Shown: in pieces, positions 27,313-37,058 of the stretch | Layout: every line of letters starts with the position of its first letter | How positions within the stretch are numbered: the stretch's first letter is position 1 | DNA from: Lactonifactor longoviformis DSM 17459 | GTDB lineage: Bacteria > Bacillota > Clostridia > Lachnospirales > Lachnospiraceae | DNA length: 64,000 nucleotides | NCBI RefSeq assembly: GCF_900129135.1 | Contig: NZ_FQVI01000021.1 | Location: forward strand, 1-64,000 | Direction of reading: 5' to 3' | The notes under the pieces: generated by a model | The model's database searches: none | Told to the model about the DNA's origin: nothing | The model's input: only the letters and a program-made list of their open reading frames with translations | Translations under genes and position numbers: made by a program

Positions 27313-28203
27313 ATGAAGAAAAAGTATATTGGATTCATAATCTGTCTTATACTTATATGTGCTGTTATGTTCGCCAGTTACAGAAGATTTCAATCTTCTC
27401 ACACAACTTGGACCATCACACAATATGGAGACAATGACGGAAAAAACCAAATGTTTTATACCATCGAGTCTTCTGCAGGAGGACTTGTAGTAGTTGACGG
27501 CGGATGGACTGATAATGAAGAAAATGTAAGAGAGGCAATTGCAGAAAAAGGAAATTCCGTTGATGCCTGGATTCTTACCCACCCTCATCCAGATCATATA
27601 GGCGCCTTTAACCAAGTCTACGCCAACCCACAGGGAATTACTATTAAAGAAATCTATACGATTGCTCTGGATTACCAAGCGTATGAAAAAAAGGCCCAGG
27701 AATGGGATGATATTAACACCTATAAAACCTTCTTGGATTTGACGAAAGGAACTGACAGCCTGAAATATCTTCATACCGGTGACAGCTTTTCTTTGCTTGG
27801 TCTAACTGTAAATGTATTCAGCGCATACGATGACCATGTAGATCAGGTAACCAATGATCTGTGCAACGATGGATCACTCATGTTCAAGATCAATGGAAAA
27901 GAGGAAAGCATGCTTTTCTGTTCCGATGTGGGCGCTGTTATGAGTGACGAAATTATCGCAGCGTATGGTTCTCAGCTCAAAACAGATTACATACAGATGG
28001 GACACCATGGAAACGGAGGATTAAGCGAAGAGTTTTATAAGCTCACCCAGCCGAAAGCAGCTTTCTTTGATGCCCCAGACTGGCTTATGAATAATACCAA
28101 TGGCGGCACATATAATACACCTGAAAAACGGGATCTTATGGCAAATATGTCAGCTGAAATTTATTATTATGCAACCGCACCCAATACGATATATCTAAAG
28201 TAA
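27313..28203 (+). CDS. Exported metallo-beta-lactamase-fold hydrolase
   Basis: 296 residues. The N-terminal helix (about 4-22, KKYIGFIICLILICAVMFASY) acts as a signal or anchor. MBL motifs: VVVDGGW, THPHPDHIG (two-metal site), LFCSDVGA and MGHHGNGG. It is related to the catalytic half of the 836-residue protein at 46862-49372 (GTHPHSDHIG, LGHHGYSSS) but has no wall-binding repeats. GGAAGG precedes the ATG. It is divergent from the rhamnan operon and monocistronic. A phosphodiester- or phosphocholine-cleaving role at the surface is possible; the substrate is unknown. Confidence 0.8.
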   Translation: MKKKYIGFIICLILICAVMFASYRRFQSSHTTWTITQYGDNDGKNQMFYTIESSAGGLVVVDGGWTDNEENVREAIAEKGNSVDAWILTHPHPDHIGAFNQVYANPQGITIKEIYTIALDYQAYEKKAQEWDDINTYKTFLDLTKGTDSLKYLHTGDSFSLLGLTVNVFSAYDDHVDQVTNDLCNDGSLMFKINGKEESMLFCSDVGAVMSDEIIAAYGSQLKTDYIQMGHHGNGGLSEEFYKLTQPKAAFFDAPDWLMNNTNGGTYNTPEKRDLMANMSAEIYYYATAPNTIYLK

Positions 28204-28287
28204 ACAATAAAATCTGATGGAGACATTTAGAACTATCGATAATTTATAATTTTCTGGTACCTGCGTTCTCGATCGCTTTAACAGCCA

Positions 28288-28323
28288 GATGGCAGGGATT
28301 ACTCAACAGGCATCCCTGTCATC
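28288..28323. terminator. Hairpin between convergent genes, possible terminator
   Basis: Arms GATGGCAGGGAT (28288-28299) and ATCCCTGTCATC (28312-28323) with one mismatch and a 12-base loop. It sits between the convergent MBL and M18 genes. The T-runs are weak on both sides, so termination is uncertain. Confidence 0.5.
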
Positions 28324-28337
28324 TTCTGTGTTATTCT

Positions 28338-29669
28338 CTACCTCCTAATGCAAAATCTCCCAGCCCCTTGCTGAACAATACTTAGGCCAAAAAACTCTCT
28401 GGCCACCTTAACTAAATAGAATGCATCCTTCACTCCTCCAGTCTCATACGGAGAGTGCATTGCCAATTGAGCCAAACCAATATCTACAGTGTTCATAGCA
28501 GTTTGATTGTTTGCTATATTTCCAAGGGTTGAGCCTCCTGCGATATCGGAGCGGTTAGTAAATACCTGACAGGGGACATCTATCTCTTTGCAGAGTGTCT
28601 TGAATACGGCAGTTGCCACCCCATCTGTGGTATATTTTTGGTTTGCATTATACTTGAGTACAATTCCTCCGTTTAAATACGGCCGATTAACAGGATCCGC
28701 TTTATCTCCATGATTTGGATGCACTCCGTGAGCATTGTCTGCAGAGAGCATAAAACTTGACGCTAGAGCCATATAGTATTGTTCTTCACTTCTGCCCAGA
28801 CTCCTATTAATTCGCATCAGTGTGTCCTTTAAAAAGGTAGACGCCGCACCCTGCTTTGTCCCGCTTCCTACTTCCTCATTGTCCAGTACACAGTGTACCG
28901 GAACACTCTCCCCATCTTCCGCAGTCAGAAACCCCCGGAAGGACGAAAATGCACATTCCAGATCGTCCAGCCTCCCGCTTGAGATATACTCCTCCCCGGC
29001 GCCCCAGAAAGTGCCCTTCACTCTGTTGTACAAAAAGAGATCGTGTCCCAGTATATCCTCTTCGCTAACTTCTGCGGCATCTGCAATTATCTTCATCAGA
29101 CTCCCATTTGCAGTCTCATCCCCCAGTACAGGAAGCATATCTGTCTGTGGATTATACTTGTATCCGTCGTTTACTTCTCTGTTCATATGAATTGCAAGAT
29201 TGGGGATCATCACCAGATCCCTTTCTACATTTACTAATCTGGTTGCAATCTCTCCCCCTTCATTCACCAAAATCCGTCCCGCAATGGACAGAGGACGGTC
29301 AAACCAGGGAGCACAGAGCATCCCGCCGTATTTTTCTACATTCAGCTTCGTATAGTGTTTTTCCGCCTCCATCTCCGGATTCTCTTTGATTTTAAAAGTA
29401 GGGGAATCGCTGTGGCTTGCCATAATCTGGTACCCTATATAGTTTCTGCGGGGAATTCTGAAGGCAATCAGGGAGGATTCATTTCTAGCCACATAATACT
29501 TCCCCCCCTCCTTCAGTTCCCAGGACTCACTCTCCAAAAGTTCCTCATACCCTTCTGTATGCAAAACCTCTTTCATATTTTTTACTACGTGAAAACATGT
29601 GGGACTCTTCCCTATAAACTCCAGGAGTTCCTCCGCAGTTCTGCGGTACTCACAATTTTTTTCTGTCAT
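28338..29669 (-). CDS. M18 family aminopeptidase
   Basis: Two-zinc cytoplasmic aminopeptidase, about 443 residues. Start ATG at 29669 (MTEKNCEYRR) with AAGGAG 12 bases before it. Metal and catalytic motifs: MASHSDSPTFKIK (His, and Asp after it), CVLDNEEVGSGTKQGA (Glu-Glu), LSADNAHGVHPNHGDK and GGSTLGNI. Co-transcribed with the amino-acid permease 27 bases upstream, so peptide or amino-acid use. It is a housekeeping gene between two glycan loci. Confidence 0.93.
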   Translation of the reverse strand: MTEKNCEYRRTAEELLEFIGKSPTCFHVVKNMKEVLHTEGYEELLESESWELKEGGKYYVARNESSLIAFRIPRRNYIGYQIMASHSDSPTFKIKENPEMEAEKHYTKLNVEKYGGMLCAPWFDRPLSIAGRILVNEGGEIATRLVNVERDLVMIPNLAIHMNREVNDGYKYNPQTDMLPVLGDETANGSLMKIIADAAEVSEEDILGHDLFLYNRVKGTFWGAGEEYISSGRLDDLECAFSSFRGFLTAEDGESVPVHCVLDNEEVGSGTKQGAASTFLKDTLMRINRSLGRSEEQYYMALASSFMLSADNAHGVHPNHGDKADPVNRPYLNGGIVLKYNANQKYTTDGVATAVFKTLCKEIDVPCQVFTNRSDIAGGSTLGNIANNQTAMNTVDIGLAQLAMHSPYETGGVKDAFYLVKVAREFFGLSIVQQGAGRFCIRR

Positions 29670-29696
29670 TTCTATCCTCTCCTTTTCCATCAAAAA

Positions 29697-31100
29697 TTAT
29701 AACCGCTCCCTTTTCGCCAGATACGGCATAACAAAGCCCAGACCCACCAAAAGGAAGGGGGTAACAATATTTAATACCAGTTGAAAGGAATCCTCTGAAT
29801 AGATCCCTCCCACGCAGGCCGCGGCAGTAAATAAAAAGCACCATCCGCCCAGCAGAATTCCCAACGTCTTACTTTTTACAAAGCGGTACTCAGCGGGAAA
29901 ATCCTCCTGCGACTTTTTCAGGGCAATGTATCCCACAAATACCCAAAGGTACCTAAGGGGCATACAGACAGAGTTAACCTTTATCAGCCAGCGAATCAGT
30001 ACATCCACGCTGCCAATCCCCAGTGCAGGCACAATAATTAAAACTGCCACAATAATCATAACCAATTTATGTCCATTTGTATATGCCCCATTTGCATTTT
30101 GAACAAACATTTTTTTAGGAATAAACTCGTCGTCCGCACTTCCTAAAAGCATTCTTAAGGGGGCATCAATGGATAACACCATAACGGAGAATTGACCGAT
30201 TAGATTTGTAAGCGCATAAAAAATCACAAAAAAGTTCCCTGCATGGTAATAACCTCCAAGCTTCTGAAATGCATAATACGCGCCGTTGGTCATCAGATCA
30301 TCCGGGATATGGCGGGAATCAAACATCATTCCCATAGCAATGGTTCCTAGAATTGCACAGACTGCCACCATAACAGCCAAAGCTATCATACCTTTGGAAA
30401 AATCTCTGGAGGGATCCTTCATTTTGTTTACATAAGGGGAAATTTTCTCGCATCCCCCAACCGCAAATACTAATATGGACAATCCCGTAAAAAATTTCAT
30501 ATCAAATGCAGGAAGAAATGTGTCCCAATCCCAGTGTATATTCACAAGCGACGCATCTGTAATAAGGGGGGCTGCCATCATAAGCAGTATATACAGCAGA
30601 GACATTACAAACATGGCAGTTCCGGCAAGGGTTGCCAGTGTCTTCAAAATTCGGATCCCTTTTGAGGCAATATACATGGCAAATAAAAAAACACCAAGGC
30701 AGATGCCCTGGAGGACTAATGTATTCATTTGACTTGCCCGGTTGTCCTGAAACAGTGCCCAGCTTCCTGCAATCAGGGCGGCACTGGGTTTTTGAGAAAT
30801 ATAAGGCATATGGACAATCCAGTACGTCCATCCGGCATAATATGCCATTTTAGGACCAATAGTCTCCCATATCCAGGAGCTTACCCCTCCGCTGGAGAAT
30901 TTAAAGGCAGAACCCAGCTCTCCAACCATCAGTGCATAGGGGATAAAATAAATAATGAAGATCAGCAGCCATGAGACGATTGCCTTCAGGCCTCCGTACT
31001 CCGCGAAGCCGTTGATCACATTGCCGAAGCTCCAGACTGTGGAGAAGGCCATGAAGGCAAGGCTGTGCCACAGAATCTTTTTTGAAGTTTTCTGTTTCAT
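29697..31100 (-). CDS. APC-superfamily amino-acid permease/antiporter
   Basis: 467 residues, twelve helices. Start ATG at 31100 behind AGGAGG (11-base spacing). N-terminal motif FMAFSTVWSFGNVINGFAEYGGLKAI, then ELGSAFKFSSGGVSSWIWETIGPK and FAVGGCEKISPYVNKMK; the pattern is that of the glutamate/GABA-antiporter-like YjeM/GadC branch. Promoter at 31179-31207. Substrate not predictable. Confidence 0.88.
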   Translation of the reverse strand: MKQKTSKKILWHSLAFMAFSTVWSFGNVINGFAEYGGLKAIVSWLLIFIIYFIPYALMVGELGSAFKFSSGGVSSWIWETIGPKMAYYAGWTYWIVHMPYISQKPSAALIAGSWALFQDNRASQMNTLVLQGICLGVFLFAMYIASKGIRILKTLATLAGTAMFVMSLLYILLMMAAPLITDASLVNIHWDWDTFLPAFDMKFFTGLSILVFAVGGCEKISPYVNKMKDPSRDFSKGMIALAVMVAVCAILGTIAMGMMFDSRHIPDDLMTNGAYYAFQKLGGYYHAGNFFVIFYALTNLIGQFSVMVLSIDAPLRMLLGSADDEFIPKKMFVQNANGAYTNGHKLVMIIVAVLIIVPALGIGSVDVLIRWLIKVNSVCMPLRYLWVFVGYIALKKSQEDFPAEYRFVKSKTLGILLGGWCFLFTAAACVGGIYSEDSFQLVLNIVTPFLLVGLGFVMPYLAKRERL

Positions 31101-31178
31101 AATGGGATATTCCTCCTGTAGATAGTCATTCGTTTTAGCTTTACGCATAATTACATTTTACTTAAGATATTTCCCTTT

Positions 31179-31207
31179 ATAATAGGAAATTATCCACTAA
31201 ATACCAA
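31179..31207 (-). promoter_or_regulatory. Sigma-A-type promoter for the permease/aminopeptidase pair
   Basis: On the minus strand TTGGTA, a 17-bp spacer, TATTAT, about 75 bases before the ATG. Confidence 0.6.
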
Positions 31208-31312
31208 GTAACTTTATATATGCACTACTAAAGATACGAAAAACTGTCCCGAAACATACTAAAAAAAGATTCTATGTCTCCTTGTGGCAAAGCCCTCCGC
31301 TGCCTGACGGTA

Positions 31313-31326
31313 TTCACAATTGTGAA
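31313..31326. promoter_or_regulatory. 14-bp perfect palindrome TTCACAATTGTGAA
   Basis: A perfect even palindrome about 45 bases after the last gene of the second polymer locus and about 105 bases upstream of the permease promoter. It looks like a dimeric-regulator site. The regulator is unknown and chance is possible in AT-rich DNA. Confidence 0.35.
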
Positions 31327-31370
31327 CTGACATCTTACCTAAAACTAGTATAAATGATGATGCTGAGATA

Positions 31371-32456
31371 TTATATTTCTTTTTGCTTTTCTGCTATGAT
31401 TAAACTGGAAATCATTCTCTGATATGCTTCCTCCAGGTCTATCTCTGCACACCATCCTAATTCATTCATCTTTTCAGCACTTAAATGTACATGTGTCTCA
31501 GGCGCATAACCATATGTCATAGAATCATTAGGTATATCAAAAATAACCTTTGATTTACCATTGCCAAACTTACCTGCAACTAACTCCGCCATGTTTTTAA
31601 TGGAGATACAAGATTTTTCATTGGTCAAATTATATGACTGACCGCTCTTGCCCTTAAGCATTAAAATAATAAGTCCATAAAGACAGTCCCTAGTATAGCA
31701 ATAATTCCCCCATGATTCTCCTGAGGTATGCAATACTATATCTTTGCCATTAATTACACTTCTAGCAAACTGAGCAAATACTCGGTTTTCACTCTTCCCG
31801 ATACCTGCACCAAAGGTTTGAGCCAAACGGGCAATTTTTATTGGAACATGGTACTCTTTATGATAGCAGGCACACAGACACTCTGCTATCCTTTTTCCCT
31901 CTGAGTAACTGCTTCTAACACTCAAGATATCAATATATCCTAAATCGTCTTCTTCTACTTTTTCTTTTTCATTATCATTTCTGCCGTATACTTCCATTGA
32001 CGATAAATAAACAGCAGAACGCACCTTCTTCTTTCTGGCCAGCTCCAAAACATTTCTTGTTCCTATATATGCCAAATCGAGAGTTTCTGCAGGATTAGTA
32101 ATAAAATACTTTGAGGATGTTATACTGGCTGTATGCAATACATAATCCAGCTCCTCTTCTATAACTATTTCACTGCATAAATCGACTTCCTTTATAAGTA
32201 AATTATTATTTGGTAAAAAATCTTTAAAAACACTACATGCCTTTTCCTTGCTTCTAACCCCTGCTATCACCTGTATATTCGTGTTGTGCAGATTATTTGC
32301 CAACAAAAGTGTCTTTATAAACAGAGACCCAATCAAACCTGTTCCGCCGGTAACAAACACAGTAGTTCCATACAGTTCGGTCATTGGCAATATTTTTTCA
32401 ACACACCAGCACAAATCTTCATATAATACTTTGTCCTCTAATTCCAGATGCTTCAT
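31371..32456 (-). CDS. Extended SDR (NAD-dependent epimerase/reductase), probable CDP-sugar to CDP-polyol reductase
   Basis: 361 residues. Rossmann motif TVFVTGGTGLIGSLFIKTL (about 33-51), LHTASITSSKYF, YLSSMEVYGRND and catalytic YSEGKRIAE (YxxxK). The gene follows the cytidylyltransferase by 15 bases. In pneumococcal arabinitol and mannitol capsules such a pair first makes a CDP-keto-sugar and then reduces it; I infer the same here. It could instead be an ordinary nucleotide-sugar epimerase. Last gene of the second polymer locus. Confidence 0.7.
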   Translation of the reverse strand: MKHLELEDKVLYEDLCWCVEKILPMTELYGTTVFVTGGTGLIGSLFIKTLLLANNLHNTNIQVIAGVRSKEKACSVFKDFLPNNNLLIKEVDLCSEIVIEEELDYVLHTASITSSKYFITNPAETLDLAYIGTRNVLELARKKKVRSAVYLSSMEVYGRNDNEKEKVEEDDLGYIDILSVRSSYSEGKRIAECLCACYHKEYHVPIKIARLAQTFGAGIGKSENRVFAQFARSVINGKDIVLHTSGESWGNYCYTRDCLYGLIILMLKGKSGQSYNLTNEKSCISIKNMAELVAGKFGNGKSKVIFDIPNDSMTYGYAPETHVHLSAEKMNELGWCAEIDLEEAYQRMISSLIIAEKQKEI

Positions 32457-32471
32457 AAATTATAGCCCTCT

Positions 32472-33194
32472 TTATACACCAAATAACTGTGCACTTTCCT
32501 TCGCTTCTGATAACGCCCTAAACGTATAAAAATCCATAGGAGTTGTAATTTTAATATTTTCTACAGGTCCAACAATACTAGTAAGGCTATGACCATAATA
32601 GCGCATTAAAGATGCTGAATCTATAAATGCATCCTGCTTTTCACTGATTGCACGTTTATGGGCATTAAGCAGTTCTCCCAAATAAAAGCTTTGTGGTGCC
32701 CTGGCAACAGCACAGCTATTACGATCAACAATATTAGTAATTTTAGAGTCCCTATCAACACTAACTATTGTCTCATTAGCAGGAGCAATAGTAATAGCTG
32801 AACCGTTTTCATGCACACACTTAATAGAATCTGTTATTGTTTTACTATCTATCAAGGGTCTTACCCCATCATGCACCAGTACTACAGCATCTTCACCATA
32901 ATTAATTTTTGCAGCACACAAAGCATTATATATTGATTCCTGACCTGTTTTACCCCCAGGAACAACGGCTGCAACTTTGTGAATATCATACCTCTTAATC
33001 AACCTTTCCAGAAAGGGTATCCATTCTTCAACGCAGGCAATCACAATGCCATCGATTTCTGCATGGTTTTCAAAATGCTCCAGCGTATAGATAATGATTT
33101 CCTTTTCATGAAGTTTCAAAAACTGTTTCGGCAGCGCTTTGCTGTTCATTCTCCTGCCTATACCCCCGGCAAATATAATGCCTACATTTTTCAT
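32472..33194 (-). CDS. IspD/TarI-family cytidylyltransferase, probably for a polyol or ketose phosphate
   Basis: 240 residues. MKNVGIIFAGGIGRRMN with the nucleotide loop, ALPKQFLKLHEKEIIIYTLEHFE, VPGGKTGQESIYNAL, VLVHDGVRPLID and VENIKITTPMDF. It is the family of both IspD (isoprenoids) and TarI (CDP-ribitol). Its place in a capsule locus, before an SDR and with a polyol-phosphotransferase, favours CDP-polyol synthesis. GAGGTG precedes the ATG. Confidence 0.82.
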   Translation of the reverse strand: MKNVGIIFAGGIGRRMNSKALPKQFLKLHEKEIIIYTLEHFENHAEIDGIVIACVEEWIPFLERLIKRYDIHKVAAVVPGGKTGQESIYNALCAAKINYGEDAVVLVHDGVRPLIDSKTITDSIKCVHENGSAITIAPANETIVSVDRDSKITNIVDRNSCAVARAPQSFYLGELLNAHKRAISEKQDAFIDSASLMRYYGHSLTSIVGPVENIKITTPMDFYTFRALSEAKESAQLFGV

Positions 33195-33212
33195 TTATCT
33201 TCACCTCACTGT

Positions 33213-33995
33213 TTATATTTCTGTTTCTCTGAATATAATATAGTTTTCAGTTTCATTTAGATATTCAAACGAATAATCCGAGATACTCTCTGAAATAGTG
33301 CTGGTTCTTCTCAATACAATATAGTTGCACTTAACCATTTTACTGCTTTCTGCCAACGCAGCTGGATCCTCAAAACTATTATTCATTACGTCATACAGTA
33401 TACCGGCTTCCGGTGTATCAACTTGACCATCTTTTTCTGTTTCCCTTCCATATGCCAATTTAATGCTGCCATTATATTGTCTAATATAACTGGTCAATGA
33501 GTTAGGTACTACCATTTTTATATAGCCGCCCTCTGCGTCATCCAAAACAATATCACAAATCTCGATCACTTCTTGTGGGAGTTTATAATAATTTGTGGTA
33601 TTTTTAAAAAGCTCATTATGATACATTGAGTTTCCACATATACCGATTAAAACAACAGCCACTACTATCCAAATCCCTTTCAGAAAACTTTGTTTGATTT
33701 GGGAGAAAATAAGGGTAAATACATACGCAATCACCAAAACTATAGGTAAGAGCCAAAACATACGCCAATATACATCTCTGCCAATGCAATAATCCATTAT
33801 AATTTTTGCGGTCAACGGACATGCATATATTATAAGTATTCCAATAGAATAAAGTAGAAAAAAATCTTTCTCCCTTCGCCTGCCTTTTCTCATAATTATA
33901 AGCAAAAGCAAAGAGATAAGAAAAAGGTAAAAAATGCAACCCTCTCCCTTATACATTAAAAATGAACTTTTTATATGTTGAATGATTTCATGCAT
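33213..33995 (-). CDS. Membrane protein with C-terminal soluble domain, probable distal half of a DUF6077-type protein
   Basis: 260 residues: helices at about 17-35, 44-62, 76-96 and 105-122, the motif VYWRMFWLLPIVL, then a soluble domain of about 130 residues facing out. I do not recognise an enzyme. It begins one base after the stop of the upstream gene, in another frame, with its own AAAGGA site. Together the two would give about 610 residues, which looks like one multi-pass GT-C-like protein cut in two. It may be a natural two-gene form or a frameshift. Confidence 0.6.
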   Translation of the reverse strand: MHEIIQHIKSSFLMYKGEGCIFYLFLISLLLLIIMRKGRRREKDFFLLYSIGILIIYACPLTAKIIMDYCIGRDVYWRMFWLLPIVLVIAYVFTLIFSQIKQSFLKGIWIVVAVVLIGICGNSMYHNELFKNTTNYYKLPQEVIEICDIVLDDAEGGYIKMVVPNSLTSYIRQYNGSIKLAYGRETEKDGQVDTPEAGILYDVMNNSFEDPAALAESSKMVKCNYIVLRRTSTISESISDYSFEYLNETENYIIFRETEI

Positions 33996-33996
33996 A

Positions 33997-35049
33997 TTAA
34001 ATTCCTTTCAATTTAATGAACAAATAAATAGTACTCAACACAAAACCTGGAATACAGCAAAGACCGCATCGAATTAAGATTCGGATGTTTCTATAATATA
34101 TTGCCCCTGCAATTCCTACACACCCTATCATTATAACTGATAATATAATTCCCATAGAGGAACATAGACTTGCAGCCAGACACCCGATTATCAAAAGTCT
34201 CCAAGTAAACTTGAATTCTGCCTTCCACGACTCCATACAAAATAGAAAAATAGCAGGCAAAATACACGCCGCAAGTACAGCCTTGCCCTGCCAGATCCTT
34301 ATCAATAAAAATGTGGAGGATGTGTATACAGAATAGTAGCCATACATATTGAGCATTGTGAGCAAAAATAAACATATACCTTGCTCAAGTTTTTTGTTTT
34401 TAAACAGCATCTTAGAAAACAAATAATATACGATGTAACTAAGGAAAATAAATACAACAGGGAAAACTGTATGTGCTACTATCGTTGGATGAATATGGGA
34501 AAACTTGCTGACAGCGGCAAGCAGAACAGGAAAAGGCGACAATACATAACGATAAGGAAATGCCTCCAGGAGTTCTCCTGTATAGGAGTTATATTGATAC
34601 ATTGTATTTGTTTCCAGCGTTGTAGTAGCTGTAGCAACATAAAAGGCATCATCATCGTCTATGTGCATGTAGGCCGTGAGTACAAATATTTGAAGCAGGA
34701 TAACAATAATTGCTGGGATATAGTACCAATTACTAGCTTTAAGATTTGCTCCTAAATATTTAATATCAGATAATATAGCCTCTTTATTTCTAAAAACGGA
34801 ATACACCACAATAAGCAGTAAACATCCTGCAAATAAATAATACAGAAAACGAAAATCCATCTGTAAAAAAATCAAAGGTATGGATATAATTTGAAAAGCT
34901 GCCATGCATCCAATAAATCCTAACATCACCTTATATAAAAGATTTTTTTTGCTATTGTATGCAGGTGCCACAGAAACCAAAAACACCCCCGTTATATAAG
35001 AAACAAAAAATATGCAAACCACCAAAAACACACTTTTTAACACAATCAT
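33997..35049 (-). CDS. DUF6077-like multi-pass membrane protein (putative GT-C transferase, N-terminal part)
   Basis: 350 residues, about ten helices, with an acidic outer-loop motif YMHIDDDDAFYVATATTTLETNTMY, of the kind GT-C enzymes use. It ends abruptly in a helix (STIYLFIKLKGI) without the usual soluble tail, which seems to be encoded by the next gene. It probably modifies the second polymer outside the membrane; the donor is unknown. Confidence 0.65.
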   Translation of the reverse strand: MIVLKSVFLVVCIFFVSYITGVFLVSVAPAYNSKKNLLYKVMLGFIGCMAAFQIISIPLIFLQMDFRFLYYLFAGCLLLIVVYSVFRNKEAILSDIKYLGANLKASNWYYIPAIIVILLQIFVLTAYMHIDDDDAFYVATATTTLETNTMYQYNSYTGELLEAFPYRYVLSPFPVLLAAVSKFSHIHPTIVAHTVFPVVFIFLSYIVYYLFSKMLFKNKKLEQGICLFLLTMLNMYGYYSVYTSSTFLLIRIWQGKAVLAACILPAIFLFCMESWKAEFKFTWRLLIIGCLAASLCSSMGIILSVIMIGCVGIAGAIYYRNIRILIRCGLCCIPGFVLSTIYLFIKLKGI

Positions 35050-35067
35050 TCTCTATAGTCTCCTGCA

Positions 35068-36042
35068 CTAATTAACCCACTGACTTTTTTCCCACTGTCT
35101 TAAAGACAATTTTTTATATAATGGAATACTTACTTGGAATATGGCCATAGCTATTTTTCTCTTTGAAGAAATATAAGGGTTCCTTATTATTTTTAATATA
35201 TTTCTTCTAAAAAATCGGACTAACACCTGATACTCCGGCCCTCCCTCGAAATTCCCATCCAAAAAAAGCAGATCTAATAGCTGCGCATGGGTCCATGCTA
35301 ACCTAAAAAACATTTCTTTGTCTAATCTAGGAAAATATGTATCCACAATATGTTTAAATACATAGTTAGCCTCTATCAGATACATATTTTCTTTCTTAAA
35401 TTTAGTAGTAATACTTCCTGCCCTATGAATATAGTGGTATTTATCGACTGTACTAATAACCACTTTATTAACTTTTTCTATCCACAAAGCGATAAAAAAG
35501 CAATCCTCATGTATCTTTCCTTCTTCATAGCGTAATCCTTCTATCAAATCACGCTTTACCATTTTATCACTCATAGAAAAGCCAACACCATCATTCAAAA
35601 GCATACGCCTAAAAGTTTCTTCAGCATCACATACGTATACTTCCCCTTTTTTGTCATTTTCCTCTGAGCGGTTAGCAAATATCTGATATTTACTGCAAGT
35701 AGCTACGTCCGCATCATACTTTTGAATATTTGTATATAAATACTCTATCATGTCCAAATCAACGTAGTCGTCGCTGTCCACGGAAGCAATATATTTGCCT
35801 CTCGCTTCATCCATACCTTTGTTGCGTGCGGCACTGACACCTTTGTTAGGCTGGTGGAATACCCTTATTCTGTTATCCTTATCAGCATATGCATCACATA
35901 TTTTTCCACTATTATCACTTGATCCATCATCGACTAATATAATATCCAGCTCCTGATAGGTTTGATTAATAATTGAGTCCAGACATTTTTCAAGGTATTT
36001 TTCTGTATTATAAACCGGTACAATTACTGTAATTAAATCCAT
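35068..36042 (-). CDS. GT2 glycosyltransferase (capsular type)
   Basis: Start ATG at 36042 (MDLITVIVPVYNTEKYLEKCLDSI), two bases after the preceding stop, which itself overlaps the GAGGAG site. VDDGSSDNSGKICDAYADKDNRIRVFHQPNKGVSAARNKGMDEA, VDSDDYVD and HEDCFFIALW are complete GT-A motifs. About 325 residues. One of four GT2 enzymes for the Wzx/Wzy-type polymer; donor unknown. Confidence 0.88.
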   Translation of the reverse strand: MDLITVIVPVYNTEKYLEKCLDSIINQTYQELDIILVDDGSSDNSGKICDAYADKDNRIRVFHQPNKGVSAARNKGMDEARGKYIASVDSDDYVDLDMIEYLYTNIQKYDADVATCSKYQIFANRSEENDKKGEVYVCDAEETFRRMLLNDGVGFSMSDKMVKRDLIEGLRYEEGKIHEDCFFIALWIEKVNKVVISTVDKYHYIHRAGSITTKFKKENMYLIEANYVFKHIVDTYFPRLDKEMFFRLAWTHAQLLDLLFLDGNFEGGPEYQVLVRFFRRNILKIIRNPYISSKRKIAMAIFQVSIPLYKKLSLRQWEKSQWVN

Positions 36043-36044
36043 CC

Positions 36045-37040
36045 TTATCTCCTCAGTATATGGATTAACCATATTTTAAATTTTATAAGTGTATAGCACC
36101 CAAAAGCACTTTTCAGTCTAAGTGTTAACCGCAATAACCAGAAGTATATCCCAAAACTTTTTTTATTTTTTGCAATCTCATAGTAACCGCCTTCATTTTC
36201 CATTGTTCTAAAAATACCGCGGAACATTTTGTAGTCTTTAACAAGATCGCTTTCTATAAATTTCGAAACTTGATGAGATAAATTTTTATAGTAGTAATTA
36301 GTGACATTTGGAAAATCCACTTTTTTATCTATCATAAACTTTTCGATGCTTTTCATATCGTTGCCTAAGGCCATTTCTAACATATAGGTACTCTTACTTA
36401 ATGATACTGAAGATTCTATTTTATATATATAAAGGCATTCATTTACACATTCAACACTTTTTGTTGACATCATATATCTAATATTGAATTCCAGGTCCTC
36501 CCCTTGGGCCTTCTCTTCATTAAAAAAATACGCAATCTTAGATCTCCTATATAACTTATTCCACGGGGATGCAAAACAGCCATTTACAAATATAGATTTT
36601 AGCTTTTCTTCATATGTGCTGATCTTTTGTTCCTCAGTCCCCAAGGGGAACTGATAACTAGTCTCTCCATTGCCCTTGCTCTCATACCCACATACTACCA
36701 GCTCACTTTCCGTAGCCTCCATTTTCTCAACCATTCTCTCACAGAAAGTCTCTTTCACCACGTCATCAGAATCGACGAACATAATATATTTTCCTTTAGC
36801 CATACGCAGGCCATAATTACGAGCTGACGACACACCGCCATTTGGCTTAGTAATTACCTTGATCCTTTTGTCTTCTTCAGCCATTTTTTTACACTGTTGT
36901 GCAGTATGATCCTTAGAGCCATCATCAACAATTATAATATCCAAATCTTTGTATGTCTGTGCTTGTACACTTTTTATGCACGCAGTGATTACGGCTTCGG
37001 CATTGTATGCAGGTATTATTATACTTACACACTCTTTCAT
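36045..37040 (-). CDS. GT2 glycosyltransferase (capsular type)
   Basis: 331 residues. VSIIIPAYNAEAVITACIKSV, VDDGSKDHT, NGGVSSARNYGLRMAKGKYIMFVDSDDVV and QGEDLEFNIRYM. Sister of the gene that follows it at 35068-36042 and translationally linked to it. In the AT-rich second polymer locus. Donor unknown. Confidence 0.88.
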   Translation of the reverse strand: MKECVSIIIPAYNAEAVITACIKSVQAQTYKDLDIIIVDDGSKDHTAQQCKKMAEEDKRIKVITKPNGGVSSARNYGLRMAKGKYIMFVDSDDVVKETFCERMVEKMEATESELVVCGYESKGNGETSYQFPLGTEEQKISTYEEKLKSIFVNGCFASPWNKLYRRSKIAYFFNEEKAQGEDLEFNIRYMMSTKSVECVNECLYIYKIESSVSLSKSTYMLEMALGNDMKSIEKFMIDKKVDFPNVTNYYYKNLSHQVSKFIESDLVKDYKMFRGIFRTMENEGGYYEIAKNKKSFGIYFWLLRLTLRLKSAFGCYTLIKFKIWLIHILRR

Positions 37041-37058
37041 TCATCTTTCTCCTTATAA

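Noticed and set aside
27313-28203. ComEC-type competence protein
   Set aside because: Only the MBL fold is shared; there is no competence membrane domain and no competence neighbours.
32472-33194. IspD of the MEP isoprenoid pathway
   Set aside because: Family signature alone allows it, but the location inside a capsule operon next to an SDR favours a CDP-polyol role; not excluded.
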